Part shown: positions 9,869-19,346 of the stretch, piece by piece
Position numbering within the stretch: position 1 is the stretch's first letter
Layout: every line of letters starts with the position of its first letter
Origin: Sphingomonas sp. ERG5
GTDB taxonomy: Bacteria; Pseudomonadota; Alphaproteobacteria; Sphingomonadales; Sphingomonadaceae
Assembly (NCBI RefSeq): GCF_000803065.1
Contig: NZ_JSXI01000001.1
Location: 248,001-312,000, forward strand
Length of the DNA: 64,000 bases
Direction of reading: 5' to 3'
Program-made: the position numbers and the translations under genes
The notes under the pieces: model-generated
Database searches by the model: none
The model's input: the letters and a program-made list of their open reading frames with translations, nothing else
What the model was told of the DNA's origin: nothing

Positions 9869-10330
9869 CTAGCGGCAGATGACCTTGCCGCGATCGATCG
9901 ACTGACCGAGCAGCGCACCACCGCCCGCGCCGATCAGCGTGCCGAGCAGGCGCGATCCGCCCCGTGGCAGCATGTGGCCGAGTGCGCCGCCCGCGAGACC
10001 ACCGAAGATCAGCCCGGTCGTGCCATCCGAGCGGCGGCAATAATATCGATTGTCGCTGCCGCGATAGAGCCGGTCGTCCCGCCCCAGGGAACGCGGCTGA
10101 TAATAGCGCCCGTCGCGATAATAGCGGTTGGCATAATAGGTCCGCTGGCCCGGCTCGTAACGATCATGATCGTAATTGCGATATTGTCGCCAATCGCGCC
10201 CTTCGCGGCCATTCGGGCCGGCCTGTTGATTATAGACGCGCAGCGCGTCACGCGAATTTTGCTGGGCCTTGGCGGGAACGATAAAGAAGCAGGCCGCGAA
10301 CAGCGCGGTGGACAACGAGCGGACGCGCAT
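9869..10330 (-). CDS. Glycine-zipper 2TM surface protein
   Basis: 153 residues. The ATG at 10330 has a very strong GGAGGAGG site and opens a signal peptide (MRVRSLSTALFAACFFIVPAKAQ). The middle (about 30-95) is rich in Tyr, Arg and Asp (QRTYYANRYYRDGRYYQP). The C-terminal part is a glycine zipper (GLIFGGLAGGALG, GTLIGAGGGALLG), as in the 17-kDa surface antigen/Rickettsia-type family of outer-membrane proteins. Likely an envelope protein; exact role unknown. Confidence 0.82.
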   Translation of the reverse strand: MRVRSLSTALFAACFFIVPAKAQQNSRDALRVYNQQAGPNGREGRDWRQYRNYDHDRYEPGQRTYYANRYYRDGRYYQPRSLGRDDRLYRGSDNRYYCRRSDGTTGLIFGGLAGGALGHMLPRGGSRLLGTLIGAGGGALLGQSIDRGKVICR

Positions 10331-10528
10331 GAATTCCTCCTCCTGGCACAGGGGCACAACGGCAGATCAGGTGCCGGTTTACCCAATACGTCGATGAAGA
10401 CCAGTCACCCTGCCGCGAAGATACGGCCAATTTGGTGTATTCAGTGAACTGATCCTGTAATTCCCCGTCTTCCTGAAAACCGTCCTTCAATGCCTGGCTT
10501 GAGGGTTGGTTCGAAAATGGAGCAAGCG

Positions 10529-10957
10529 ATGAAGATCACGCTACGTCTCTGCGTCGGGTTGGTTGCCGGGTGTATAACCGCCGTCGCTCTTGCTCTCGCA
10601 GCGACCTTCGTGGCGCGAACGCTGTGGCCCGACTATGCGGCCGCCGAACCGGAAAAGGCTTATAGCGTTGCCATGCTCCTCTCACGGCTCGCCGCCGGAG
10701 CATTCTGCACCGCCGGCGCGGCTTGTGTCACAACGATCATCGCCGGAGACAATGGAAAAGCGACATCTTGGCTCGGCGGGGTGTTCCTCGCGGTTTCTCT
10801 CCCGATCCATCTCTGCCGTGTTTGGGCGGACTATCCCGTCTGGTATCACCTCCTCTATCTGTCCTACCTCGTGCCTGTCGCAGGGTTGACCGGTCGGGTC
10901 GCCGGCAAGCGCTCCGGCGGGGACGTTCGCCATGTCACATCGTCGCTCGAAAACTGA
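10529..10957 (+). CDS. Small integral membrane protein, unknown function
   Basis: 142 residues from the ATG at 10529 (GGAG 8 bp upstream; ATG 10517 gives four more residues). About four hydrophobic helices are seen: CVGLVAGCITAVALALAATF, LLSRLAAGAFCTAGAACV, LGGVFLAVSLPIHL and LLYLSYLVPVAGLTG. The architecture is that of small sphingomonad membrane proteins without a named domain. It is divergent from the glycine-zipper gene across about 200 bp that include a CCAATTTGGTGTA motif at 10429. Confidence 0.7.
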   Translation: MKITLRLCVGLVAGCITAVALALAATFVARTLWPDYAAAEPEKAYSVAMLLSRLAAGAFCTAGAACVTTIIAGDNGKATSWLGGVFLAVSLPIHLCRVWADYPVWYHLLYLSYLVPVAGLTGRVAGKRSGGDVRHVTSSLEN

Positions 10958-11210
10958 CACCCGGTTGACATGGCGGCCGTGTAAAACGTCGTGACGTGCT
11001 AAAATTGTCGAGGAATATGCTGGCTGCACGGTCATCGTAATGCCGCGGTTCGGGACGACGACACTGGACAGCGCATACGCGACGTTCGCCGCATCGGCGT
11101 TGCGCGGAACGGACACCCGCTGCCAGGCCATTGCTGACGGGGCGACCGATCTCCTAGGTACGGACCCACACGGATTTCGCGGCCTATGCGCAAGAATGAA
11201 GGGAGTTCGA

Positions 11211-11837
11211 ATGCCTGTTCCGAACCACAATCCCAAGGTCGACGCCTATCTCGACGCCGCGGAGGATTTTGCGAAGCCAATTCTCGTTCATGTCCGCGGT
11301 CTGCTCCACGCGAATTGCCCCGAGGTGACCGAGGAGATCAAATGGGGGAACCCGCATTTCGACTATAAGGGCGAGATGATGTGCATTTTCGCCGCCTACA
11401 AAAATCATTGTTCCTTCAGCTTCTGGAAGGACGGCCTGATGGCCGATGCGCGGCTCAAGGCGAATGCGGACCTGCCGGCCATCAAACGATTCATGGGCAA
11501 GCTGATGACCGTCACCGACCTGCCCGCGGACAGCGACCTAGTCTCCTGGATCAGGGAAGCCATGTCGCTGAACGAGCGCGGCGTGAAGCTTCCGCCGCGC
11601 CAGTCCGACGGCCCCAAAAGAGAAGTCGGGATACCCGACGCCTTTGCCGAACGGCTGGCGGCGCAGCCGGCGATCAAGGCCATTTTCGAGGGCAAGTCTT
11701 CGTCGTTCCAGAAGGAGTATAATGTCTGGATCGGCGAGGCGAAGACCGACGCAACCCGCGATAAACGCATCGACGAAGCCCTGACCTGGATCGCCGACGG
11801 CAAGGGTCGTTTCTGGAAATATGCCAAGGCCGGCTGA
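11211..11837 (+). CDS. YdeI/OmdA-like protein with DUF1801 domain
   Basis: 208 residues; ATG at 11211 with GGGAG upstream (the frame is open further 5' but without family homology). Residues about 15-120 are a DUF1801 fold (PILVHVRGLLHANCPEVTEEIKWGNPHFDYKGEMMCIF and KNHCSFSFWKDGLM). The C-terminal stretch, with EALTWIADGKGRFWKYAKAG, is the YdeI/OmpD-associated tail. Homologues are small cytosolic proteins of uncertain function, linked in Bacillus to stress and peptide resistance. Monocistronic here. Confidence 0.85.
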   Translation: MPVPNHNPKVDAYLDAAEDFAKPILVHVRGLLHANCPEVTEEIKWGNPHFDYKGEMMCIFAAYKNHCSFSFWKDGLMADARLKANADLPAIKRFMGKLMTVTDLPADSDLVSWIREAMSLNERGVKLPPRQSDGPKREVGIPDAFAERLAAQPAIKAIFEGKSSSFQKEYNVWIGEAKTDATRDKRIDEALTWIADGKGRFWKYAKAG

Positions 11838-11943
11838 AGGCGGCGGCGGGTACGGCACCCTTTAAGGCGGTTTCAGCCAATGCCCGGGTGGCGCGACCAA
11901 AGGGGTTATTTGTACCCCTCACCGCAATACGCTGCGGCCTCCG

Positions 11944-12369
11944 CTAAGCCTCTCCGTGGCAAGCGATCTGCTCGACCTTCGCCGTGCGCGGATCGTAAAG
12001 CATATCGATCACGCCACATCCCCCGTCGAAAATAAGCGGCATTTCGGAGGGCTTCACCCAATGCCGCTCATTCGCCTCGGGTCGAGTATCGGGCGGGCAC
12101 TGAACCTTTTTAAAGCTGCCGTCAGGCATGAGCAGAGAACATCTATAGCCCTTGGGGCGCTTGGTTTTCGTATCGGCGTCGAACAGGACCGCAATCTTGC
12201 CGTCAGGCCGGACTGAGTAGAACCGTGCGTATTGCTGCAAGGGCCGTGCGCCAATCGGCAGCCTGACTGTCGTATCGATTGCATCCATAAGACGGACGCG
12301 CTCGCGCGCCGAAAGGCCCATGGAGCCTTGCACCGGCACAAGCAGTGCAATGAGACCGAGCAATATCAT
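11944..12369 (-). CDS. Small secreted protein with four cysteines, unknown
   Basis: 141 residues with a short hydrophobic N-terminus (MILLGLIALLVPVQGSMG) that may be a signal peptide. Four Cys (YRCSLLMP, VQCPPD, GGCGVID, IACHGE) could form two disulfides in the periplasm. No family recognised. It converges on the YdeI-like gene, with about 105 bp between the two stop codons. Confidence 0.6.
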   Translation of the reverse strand: MILLGLIALLVPVQGSMGLSARERVRLMDAIDTTVRLPIGARPLQQYARFYSVRPDGKIAVLFDADTKTKRPKGYRCSLLMPDGSFKKVQCPPDTRPEANERHWVKPSEMPLIFDGGCGVIDMLYDPRTAKVEQIACHGEA

Positions 12370-12421
12370 GGCCTGTCCACTCGCGCTTCGGCCGAAAGCG
12401 GCCGCTTGGGTATTTCGGGGT

Positions 12422-12458
12422 ATTTCGGGGACACCTTACTTAACTCCCGGCCCCACCT
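12422..12458 (+). repeat. Solo end of the GGGGACAC inverted-repeat element (divergent)
   Basis: ATTTCGGGGACACCTTACTT followed by AACTCCCGGCCCCACC resembles the left end of the three full elements at 20858, 26190 and 27310. A short duplication of TATTTCGGGG (12411-12420 and 12421-12430) precedes it. I see no matching right end, so this looks like a remnant. Confidence 0.45.
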
Positions 12459-12543
12459 GCAACCGGCGGATGCGGAACGGATCGCCAGTTCCTGCATGAG
12501 ACACGCTTGCATCACGGTTGTCATCCGGACGTTCGACACATAG

Positions 12544-13539
12544 ATGAGCATTATGCTCGACCTTTCGTCCAGCCCCTCCCCGCCGCCCGTCGTGATGGAT
12601 GCGCTGAGCCAGGTCCTGCAGGACTTTCGCCTGAGTGGCGTCAACTATGGCCGCTGCGAACTCAAGCACCCCTGGAGCATCGGCTTCCCACAGCAGGGAT
12701 TGCTGCGCTTTCACTTCGTCAGCAAGGGGCCGTGCTTCATCCACACCGAAGCGCAGGGCTGGCAGCAATTGCATGACGGGGATCTGGTGCTGTTGCCGCA
12801 AGGCGCCGCACACCGTCTGGCCAGTTCGCCCGATGTCGTGAACGACTGCCTCAAGGATTGCCAGGTGGTCGGGTTGGGCGGCAATGTCTGCGAGGTCGTG
12901 CGCGAAGGCACCGGCGCGACCAGCACCCTTTTCTGCGGCTCGATGGTCCTGGACGCTTATGCGCTTCACCCGCTGATCAACCTCATGCCGCCACTCATCA
13001 AGGGCTGTGACGTGGCCGCCAATGATCCGATTGTCGGCCCCTTGCTGGAAGCCATGACGGCGGAGGCGTCGCAACCCCGCATGGGCAGCGCCACGATCCT
13101 GTCGCGCATGGCCGATTTGCTGACCGCGCGACTCATCCGTTGCTGGGTCGATGGTACCGGCAGTTCGACCAGCGGCTGGCTCGCCGCGATCCGCGACCCC
13201 CATCTCGGTCGCGTCCTGGCGGCGATGCACCGCGACCCCGGCAATGGCTGGACGCTCGAAAGCCTGGCCGCGCTCGCCGGCCAGTCGCGCTCGGTGTTCG
13301 CCGAGCGTTTCAGCACAGTCCTCGGCGAAGGCGCGGCGCGCTACCTTGCGGGCCTGCGCATGCAGCTTGCGCGGGAATGGCTCGGCCAGGGCAGCATGTC
13401 GGTTGCCGAGGTCGCCGGCCGGCTGGGGTATCAGTCCGAGGCGTCGTTCGCGCGCGCGTTCAAGCGCATCACCCGCGTCTCGCCGGGCGTTGTGCGGCGC
13501 ACAAATTCCGGACGAATAGGCATGGAATTCGGATCATAG
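12544..13539 (+). CDS. AraC-family transcriptional regulator, cupin sensor
   Basis: 331 residues. The N-terminal half is a cupin sensor of the AraC 'cupin_6' type (WSIGFPQQGLLRFHFVSKG, DGDLVLLPQGAAHRL). The C-terminal 100 residues hold the two-helix-turn-helix AraC domain (WTLESLAALAGQSRSVFAERF and SVAEVAGRLGYQSEASFARAFKR). The start at 12544 lacks a good ribosome site; ATG 12553 is possible. It lies 57 bp upstream of an MFS exporter on the same strand, a common arrangement in which the regulator controls the pump. Confidence 0.9.
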   Translation: MSIMLDLSSSPSPPPVVMDALSQVLQDFRLSGVNYGRCELKHPWSIGFPQQGLLRFHFVSKGPCFIHTEAQGWQQLHDGDLVLLPQGAAHRLASSPDVVNDCLKDCQVVGLGGNVCEVVREGTGATSTLFCGSMVLDAYALHPLINLMPPLIKGCDVAANDPIVGPLLEAMTAEASQPRMGSATILSRMADLLTARLIRCWVDGTGSSTSGWLAAIRDPHLGRVLAAMHRDPGNGWTLESLAALAGQSRSVFAERFSTVLGEGAARYLAGLRMQLAREWLGQGSMSVAEVAGRLGYQSEASFARAFKRITRVSPGVVRRTNSGRIGMEFGS

Positions 13540-13596
13540 GATACAGATCATCCTGAAAGACGCGACTATGGAGAGCTCCAATCCAGGAGATTCTTC

Positions 13597-14808
13597 ATGT
13601 CGGACACAATGGCCCTGCAACTCGACGGCGCGGCGATAGAGGGTGACGGCCCCGCGGCGGACGCGTGGGACGCAAAGACCTGGTTTGCGGTCCTGTCGAT
13701 GGCGGCGGCCAGCTTTGCGCTGGTGTCGGCCGAATTCCTGCCCGCCGGCCTGTTGACGCCGATGGCGCACGACCTCGGCGTCAGCCAGGGCGTGGCCGGA
13801 CAGGTCGTCACCGCCACGGCGTCGGTCGGCGCCGTGACTGCCTTGCTCAGCAATGTGCTGATCGGCCGGTTGAACCGCAAGACGGTGCTGGTCGGGCTCA
13901 GCGCGCTCGCGATCGGCTCCAACATCCTTGCCGCGCTGGCGACCGATTTCTGGTGGTTGCTGCTGGGCCGGGCCGGACTGGGCATTGCCCTGAGCGGCTT
14001 CTGGGCGCTGTCGGTCGCGGTCGTGGCGCGGGTGGCCGGCGTCAACTCGATCGGCCGGGGCATGGCGATCGTCACCCTCGGCGTCTCGCTTGCCACCATC
14101 GCCGCGCCGGCGATGGGCGCGTTGATCAGCGACTGGCTGGGCTGGCGCAGCGCGATGGCGATGACCGCGGGGCTGGCCGCGCTGGCCATGCTGCTTCAGG
14201 CGCTGAGCCTCCCGACCTTGCCCGCGACCACCAGCAACAGTCTCGCCGATGTCCTCCGGCTGACGCGGCGGCGCGGCATTCAGCTCGGCATGCTCGCCAT
14301 TCTCCTGCTGATGACGGGACATTTCGCGGGCTCGGTCTATGTTCGCCCCTTCCTCGAACAGGTGACGCTGCTGTCGACGGTGCCGATTGCCCTGGCGCTG
14401 CTCGGATTCGGCATCGCCGCCGTGGCGGGTAATGTCGCGGGTGGCCGTCTGGCCGATGCGAACATCCGCATGGCGTTGCTGGCCACCAGCGCGCTGATGG
14501 GGTTGGCGGCTTTCGCCCTGGTGCTCGCGGGCGCGCATGTCGCGGTCGCCTTCGTCTTCGTGACTTTATGGGGCTTCGCGTTCGGCATGGCGCCGGTGGT
14601 GCTGCCGACCAATCTGTCCCGCGCCGCGCCTGACGCGCTGGAAGCGGCGGGCAGCCTGATGGTCACCTCCTTCCAGGTCGCCATCACGATCGGCGCGGTG
14701 GTCGGCGGCTATGTCGTGGACACTTATGGCGCCATCGCACCCTTGACCCTCACCGCCCTCCTTGCCGCGGCCACGGTCGTTCTGGCGCTGCTCCAGCGCC
14801 GAACGTGA
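13597..14808 (+). CDS. MFS transporter, DHA1-like efflux
   Basis: 403 residues with about 12 hydrophobic helices and a good AGGAG site. The first helix region (FAVLSMAAASFALVSAEFLPAGLLTPMA) and motif-A-like loop (LIGRLNRKTVLVG) are those of the DHA1/sugar-efflux (AraJ/SotB-like) branch. Residues 1-30 form a polar cytosolic N-terminus. Probably exports small drugs or sugars by proton antiport. Paired with the upstream AraC regulator. Confidence 0.9.
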   Translation: MSDTMALQLDGAAIEGDGPAADAWDAKTWFAVLSMAAASFALVSAEFLPAGLLTPMAHDLGVSQGVAGQVVTATASVGAVTALLSNVLIGRLNRKTVLVGLSALAIGSNILAALATDFWWLLLGRAGLGIALSGFWALSVAVVARVAGVNSIGRGMAIVTLGVSLATIAAPAMGALISDWLGWRSAMAMTAGLAALAMLLQALSLPTLPATTSNSLADVLRLTRRRGIQLGMLAILLLMTGHFAGSVYVRPFLEQVTLLSTVPIALALLGFGIAAVAGNVAGGRLADANIRMALLATSALMGLAAFALVLAGAHVAVAFVFVTLWGFAFGMAPVVLPTNLSRAAPDALEAAGSLMVTSFQVAITIGAVVGGYVVDTYGAIAPLTLTALLAAATVVLALLQRRT

Positions 14809-15099
14809 ACTTCCGGCGTTGCAACGCCGCAGCGCCATTCCTGCCGGCTTAGTCCCAGCGCCTGTTTGATGACGCTGGTCCACCAGGCCAGCTGCAACGC
14901 CACTCCATCATCGCGACGGCGACCTCAAGCAATTCCGGGAGACGTGTCGCCGCTATCGCATCGGTATCGAACATCCTGACATCGGCGCCTGGCATCGCGG
15001 TTGCCAGCATCGCCGGAATGAGTTTAGACCGATGGCCCTTCCCTCGCGAGCAACCTTATGAAGGTGCCGCAAGCAACTCCTGATTGAGGATGGACATGG

Positions 15100-15618
15100 A
15101 TGGTTGATGCCAATCCACAGGATGGCGCTTCGCCGAAGCGGGCCGTGGCAACGCGGACAACCCGCATCATCATGGCTTTTTTCGCCTGTGCCGCGGCATT
15201 GATCTTCTACCACATCCTCCGGGAAACCGGTCCCGACGCACCGCTTGCCTTGCTGAACAGGGGCGATTGGACTGCCGGAGCGCTCAAGCTTGGAAGCTAC
15301 GCCCTGATTGCGACGGGCATTCAGATGCTCATCTTCACGCGGAGCCCGCAGCTTGGCTTTCACGGCCTTCTCGCGGTCACGGCGGTACTTGCCGGCGTCC
15401 TGATCCTCTGGAAACTCTTCCTTCGCCTTGCCGATGGCCTGCCATTCCTCGCGCCCCCTTTGGCGTTCCTCGTCGCGGCCGGGCTGCTGGTCTGGGCATG
15501 GAAACGCCGGGCATACACAGCGCCGCTCACCCCGGTCGGAGCCGGCGTTGCGATCGTTCTGGCTCTGCCCGTGATACTGCTCGTCATCTGGATGGTGATG
15601 CTGCAGACGCTATTATGA
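15100..15618 (+). CDS. Integral membrane protein, unknown function
   Basis: 172 residues, ATG with GAGGA 9 bp upstream. Four predicted helices: IIMAFFACAAALIFYHIL, LGSYALIATGIQMLIF, LLAVTAVLAGVLILWKLF and FLVAAGLLVWAW, plus a last one VAIVLALPVILLVIWMVM. No known domain. The 291 bp before it (14809-15099) show no gene or repeat. Confidence 0.65.
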   Translation: MVDANPQDGASPKRAVATRTTRIIMAFFACAAALIFYHILRETGPDAPLALLNRGDWTAGALKLGSYALIATGIQMLIFTRSPQLGFHGLLAVTAVLAGVLILWKLFLRLADGLPFLAPPLAFLVAAGLLVWAWKRRAYTAPLTPVGAGVAIVLALPVILLVIWMVMLQTLL

Positions 15619-15802
15619 TGCGCAGGGTCGAGGGTGAAGCCGCGCGCGCTTCCAGAATTGCGCTTGGTCCATGTGCGTTAGACATCATCTCATGGTCGAT
15701 GCGCGGCAGCGCCTGCGCAAAGACGGTATGAGCGATCAGCCCATCGGCCCGGATCGGCGATGGCGACAGAGATATGCAACAAGCCGCACCGTCACCCCAT
15801 GG

Positions 15803-17125
15803 CTATAGCCGGTTCGCCCGCGCCCGCTTGCCGAGATAGGTCGCGCTGGGCTTGGGCGTGCGCCTGAAGGTCTGGCGGTCGACCGCGACCAGCCCGAAGC
15901 GCTGCTTATAGCCGAACACCCATTCGAAATTGTCGAGCAGCGACCAGTGAAGATAGCCGCGCACGTCGATCCCGTCATTGATGCACGCACGCACCTCCGC
16001 CAGCGCGCGGTCGATATAGGCAACGCGGCGCGTGTCGTCCTCGGTCGCAATGCCGTTTTCGGTGACATAGATCGGCTTGCCGGTCGCCTTGGCGGCGTAG
16101 CGGATCGTCTCGCCCAGCGCCTCGGGGTAGAACTCATAACCCGCCGCGGTCATCTCCGCGCCCTTGGGCGCGGCAACCAGGCCGGCCTTGTCGATCAGGA
16201 TGCGGGTATAGGTCTGCATCCCGACGAAATCGCCCTTTGCCGCCGCGCCCATCCACGGCCCGACCAGCTGCGCGGCAACCGCCTCGGCCTTGTTGCCCTC
16301 ACCGACGCCCTGCACGGCCTGCAGCGCGATGGTGATGCCGACCGGAAAATCGCCCGGCCCGGCCTTGATCGCCTGAAACGCTTTCTCGTGCGCCAGGACC
16401 TGATTGGCCTCGCTCTTGTCGAGGTCGGCGAACACCACTGAGGCAAAACGGTCCGATCCGCTCGCCTTGGCGCAGGCGGCGAACATCGCCCGCGCGAATG
16501 GCGCGATCGTCTTGAACATGGGATTGGCCTGCAGCGCGCGCGCTGTATTGGCCTCGTTGAAGGTGGCGGCGGCATGGATCAGCGGGCCAAGCTTCGCGGT
16601 CGCTTTCTCGGCAAAACGCGCGAACAGGTCGGAACTGTCGGCGTGTTCGAACCCGCCACGCATCGCGAACCAGCGCGGGACGGTCCAATGACTATAGGTG
16701 ACGATCGGGGCGAGGCCATGCGCGTGGCACGCTTCGAGCACGCGCAGATAATGGTCGAGCTCGGCTTCGCTGAACTTGCCCGGCTCGGGCTCGATCCGCG
16801 CCCATTCGATCCCGAAACGATGCGCGTTGAAGCCCAGTTTCGCGGCGAGTGCGATATCCTCCTCATAACGATGATAGGCGTCGCACGCGTCAAGCGACGG
16901 CTCCGCGAACAGGGTCGGCTTGATATTCTCCGCCAGCCACAGATCGGCATTGATATTATTGCCCTCGATCTGATGCGCGGCGGTCGCCGTGCCCCAGAGA
17001 AAGCCCGTGGGAAGCGGCTTCGGCGCTTTCCCCGCGGCCTGCGCTACAGGGGCCAAGGCGGCCGCGGCCGTACCGGCAACGCCGGCCATCACGGCCCGGC
17101 GGGATAGATTGGCAGCCTCGCCCAT
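15803..17125 (-). CDS. Glycoside hydrolase family 1 (beta-glucosidase-like), exported
   Basis: 440 residues from the ATG at 17125. The leader (NLSRRAVMAGVAGTAAAALAPVAQA) has a twin-arginine pattern, so it is probably exported folded. GH1 features: FLWGTATAAHQIEG at 42-54, acid/base Glu191 in TFNEAN (the family norm is NEP, here NEA), nucleophile Glu356 in YVTENG, and the tail LHWSLLDNFEWVFGY. The family hydrolyses beta-linked glucosides or galactosides. Divergent from a type-B carboxylesterase, so the pair may share control and could act together on plant-type glycoside esters (inference). Confidence 0.92.
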   Translation of the reverse strand: MGEAANLSRRAVMAGVAGTAAAALAPVAQAAGKAPKPLPTGFLWGTATAAHQIEGNNINADLWLAENIKPTLFAEPSLDACDAYHRYEEDIALAAKLGFNAHRFGIEWARIEPEPGKFSEAELDHYLRVLEACHAHGLAPIVTYSHWTVPRWFAMRGGFEHADSSDLFARFAEKATAKLGPLIHAAATFNEANTARALQANPMFKTIAPFARAMFAACAKASGSDRFASVVFADLDKSEANQVLAHEKAFQAIKAGPGDFPVGITIALQAVQGVGEGNKAEAVAAQLVGPWMGAAAKGDFVGMQTYTRILIDKAGLVAAPKGAEMTAAGYEFYPEALGETIRYAAKATGKPIYVTENGIATEDDTRRVAYIDRALAEVRACINDGIDVRGYLHWSLLDNFEWVFGYKQRFGLVAVDRQTFRRTPKPSATYLGKRARANRL

Positions 17126-17190
17126 AACCCTCTCCTGTCGCGCCACGTCGCCCGCGGCATTGCGGTTTTTCGTAGCGAGGAATCGTACGA

Positions 17191-17220
17191 TATGATACTT
17201 ATAATTACTGTATAGTCATA
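17191..17220. promoter_or_regulatory. AT-rich operator-like inverted repeat in a divergent promoter region
   Basis: Between the divergent GH1 and esterase genes the DNA becomes sharply AT-rich. TATGATAC (17191-17198) and GTATAGTCATA (17210-17220) form an imperfect inverted repeat around TTATAATTACT. This looks like a regulator site overlapping one or both promoters; no regulator gene is adjacent. Confidence 0.4.
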
Positions 17221-17256
17221 ACTACCGTTAGTGTGGCGGACTAAAAAGGGGAGAGC

Positions 17257-18813
17257 ATGATGAAGGTCTTGGCGCAGGTGGTTTTGGCCGGATTGGCCGC
17301 CAGTGTCGCAACCGGGTCCGCGGCGAAAACCGTGTCGCCGGGCGGGCCTGTGGTGGTCGTCGATACCGGCACCGTGCGCGGCACGGCCGATGGCGATCTC
17401 TTGTCCTTCAAGGGTCTGCCCTATGCCGCGCCGCCGATCGGTCCGTTGCGCTGGGCGCCGCCGGAGAAGGCAGCATCATGGACCGGCATACGCGCGGCCA
17501 GCAATTACGGACCCGCCTGCCTCCAGAAGATGAACGCCGATGGCAAGCCAAATGCCGGCGGCGTGACCGGCCCGACCAGCGAGGACTGCCTGTCGCTGAA
17601 TGTCTGGACGCCCAAGGGAGCGAAGAAGGCGCCAGTGATGGTGTGGATCTATGGCGGCGGCAATGCCTATGGGGCCGGTTCGGTCGGGGCCTATGACGGA
17701 TCGGCGTTCGCCCGTGACGGCGTGGTCCTGGTCACCTTCAATTACCGGCTCGGCACATTCGGCTTTTTCGCGCACCCTGAAGTGACCAAAGCGGCTGGGG
17801 ACGGCGCACCGCTGGCAAATGATGCGCTGCTCGATCAGCGCGCAGCCTTGCAATGGGTTCAGCGCAACATTGCCGCGTTCGGTGGCGATCCGGCCAATGT
17901 GACGGTGTTCGGTGAATCCGCCGGCGGCATGGACATCCTCGCCTTGATGACCATGCCCTCGGCCAAGGGCCTGTTCGCCAAGGCGATCGTTGAATCGGGT
18001 GGCGGCTGGTGGCCAGCGGTGAGCCTGGCGACGCGCGAGGCCGAAGGCGTGAAAACCGTCACGCGCGCCGGTGCGCCCGCCGGGGCCAGTCTCGCCCAAC
18101 TGCGCGCCCTGCCCGCCGCCGCCCTGCTCGCGGCAAGCGGCGAAGGCTATCTCCCGGCGACCGATGGCCGATTGCTGACCCTGTCGCCGCGTGAAGCCTT
18201 TGCCACCGGCCAGGTCGCCAAAGTGCCGCTGATCATTGGCTCCAACAGTTACGAAGCCTCGTTGCTGGCCGAATTCAAGCTGCCGGCTGCGGTGCTGGCC
18301 GCGATCGCACCAGCGCCGCTAAAGGCGGCCTATACCGATACCAAAACGGCTGACGATCTGGGTGAATCCGTGTTCGGCGACGCTGTCATGGGTGCGCCGG
18401 CACGCTGGGTCGCGTCCAAGGCGTCGGGCCATCCGGCGTGGCTCTATCATTTCTCCTATGTCATCGACGCCAAGCGGGCGACAGCCAAAGGCGCGGATCA
18501 TGCCGCGGAAATCCCGTTCGTGTTCGATAGCTGGGAGCATCTCGGCGTGCTTGGTCAGGGCCTGCCGGTCAGCGACCGGGACCGCGCCGTCAGCAAGGTG
18601 ATTCACTCCTGCTGGGTTGGGTTCGCCAGGACCGGCGCGCCGGTCTGTACTGGCGGCCCGGCATGGCCGGCCTATGTCGGTAGCGATGATTCCCTGATGG
18701 AATTCGCCGACAAGACGCGCGTCGCGCGGCAGTTCCGCAAAGCGCAATATGACGCTCAGGAAGCCCATCCCTTGCCGACGCTTGATCCAGGGCTGCTCGA
18801 TCCCGGGAAATAG
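17257..18813 (+). CDS. Type-B carboxylesterase (para-nitrobenzyl esterase family), secreted
   Basis: 518 residues with a signal peptide (about 1-22). Type-B markers: VRGTADGDLLSFKGLPYAAPP, the EDCLSLNVWTP signature at 109-119, oxyanion loop IYGGGNAYG and nucleophile Ser221 in GESAGG. The acid is probably in SNSYEAS and the His in GADHAAEIPF. The family cleaves carboxylic esters of many sizes. Divergent from the GH1 gene with 131 bp between starts. GGGGAG sits before the ATG. Confidence 0.93.
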   Translation: MMKVLAQVVLAGLAASVATGSAAKTVSPGGPVVVVDTGTVRGTADGDLLSFKGLPYAAPPIGPLRWAPPEKAASWTGIRAASNYGPACLQKMNADGKPNAGGVTGPTSEDCLSLNVWTPKGAKKAPVMVWIYGGGNAYGAGSVGAYDGSAFARDGVVLVTFNYRLGTFGFFAHPEVTKAAGDGAPLANDALLDQRAALQWVQRNIAAFGGDPANVTVFGESAGGMDILALMTMPSAKGLFAKAIVESGGGWWPAVSLATREAEGVKTVTRAGAPAGASLAQLRALPAAALLAASGEGYLPATDGRLLTLSPREAFATGQVAKVPLIIGSNSYEASLLAEFKLPAAVLAAIAPAPLKAAYTDTKTADDLGESVFGDAVMGAPARWVASKASGHPAWLYHFSYVIDAKRATAKGADHAAEIPFVFDSWEHLGVLGQGLPVSDRDRAVSKVIHSCWVGFARTGAPVCTGGPAWPAYVGSDDSLMEFADKTRVARQFRKAQYDAQEAHPLPTLDPGLLDPGK

Positions 18814-18900
18814 GGACGTTCCGAATTTCGGTGACGGCGCGCACATTACGCCTCCGACAGGGACCCCGATTGGCGCGCGCCCGCCCGAAGGCCGCCCCGG

Positions 18901-19251
18901 TCAGACGGTCCAGGTCCAGTCGATCGGATAGTTGAAAATCGCGGTGAAGGTCACGCCGACCGCCTCCATATCGCGGCGGCCGTCGACGACCATTTCCTGC
19001 AACTGGTCGAGCTGCGCCGCATGCTCATCGCTGTCCCACACACTGACCTGCACGATCGAGCCCTTTGGCGAGACGCCGGCATAAAAGTGCAGCAACCCCG
19101 GTAGCCGCCTCAGCGCCGGAATGATGTACGCCGAACTCTTCTTGCTCGCGGCGTCGACCTCGGCGAACCGGTCCGGGTCGAAACTGGCGCGCGAGACGCG
19201 GACAACGGCGGTGGCCGGCAATGACTCGGCTTGGGTGATTCTGTCCGTCAT
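18901..19251 (-). CDS. Small dimeric alpha/beta-barrel (antibiotic-monooxygenase-like) protein
   Basis: 116 residues from ATG 19251 (AGGAG upstream; an in-frame TTG lies 21 bp earlier). The segment RLPGLLHFYAGVSPKGSIVQVSVWDSDEHAAQLDQL has the length and strand pattern of ferredoxin-like ABM/YgiN proteins. A second, truncated copy of its last 57 residues lies at 20686-20857, so this gene was duplicated locally. Enzymatic role unknown. Confidence 0.7.
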   Translation of the reverse strand: MTDRITQAESLPATAVVRVSRASFDPDRFAEVDAASKKSSAYIIPALRRLPGLLHFYAGVSPKGSIVQVSVWDSDEHAAQLDQLQEMVVDGRRDMEAVGVTFTAIFNYPIDWTWTV

Positions 19252-19346
19252 GGCGATCTGATCTCCTGGCAATCACAGGATGATCTACCATCCGCGCAGA
19301 GCGATCGAAACGCCATCGAACGCCGTGCGAACCGACCCGATCCGCC

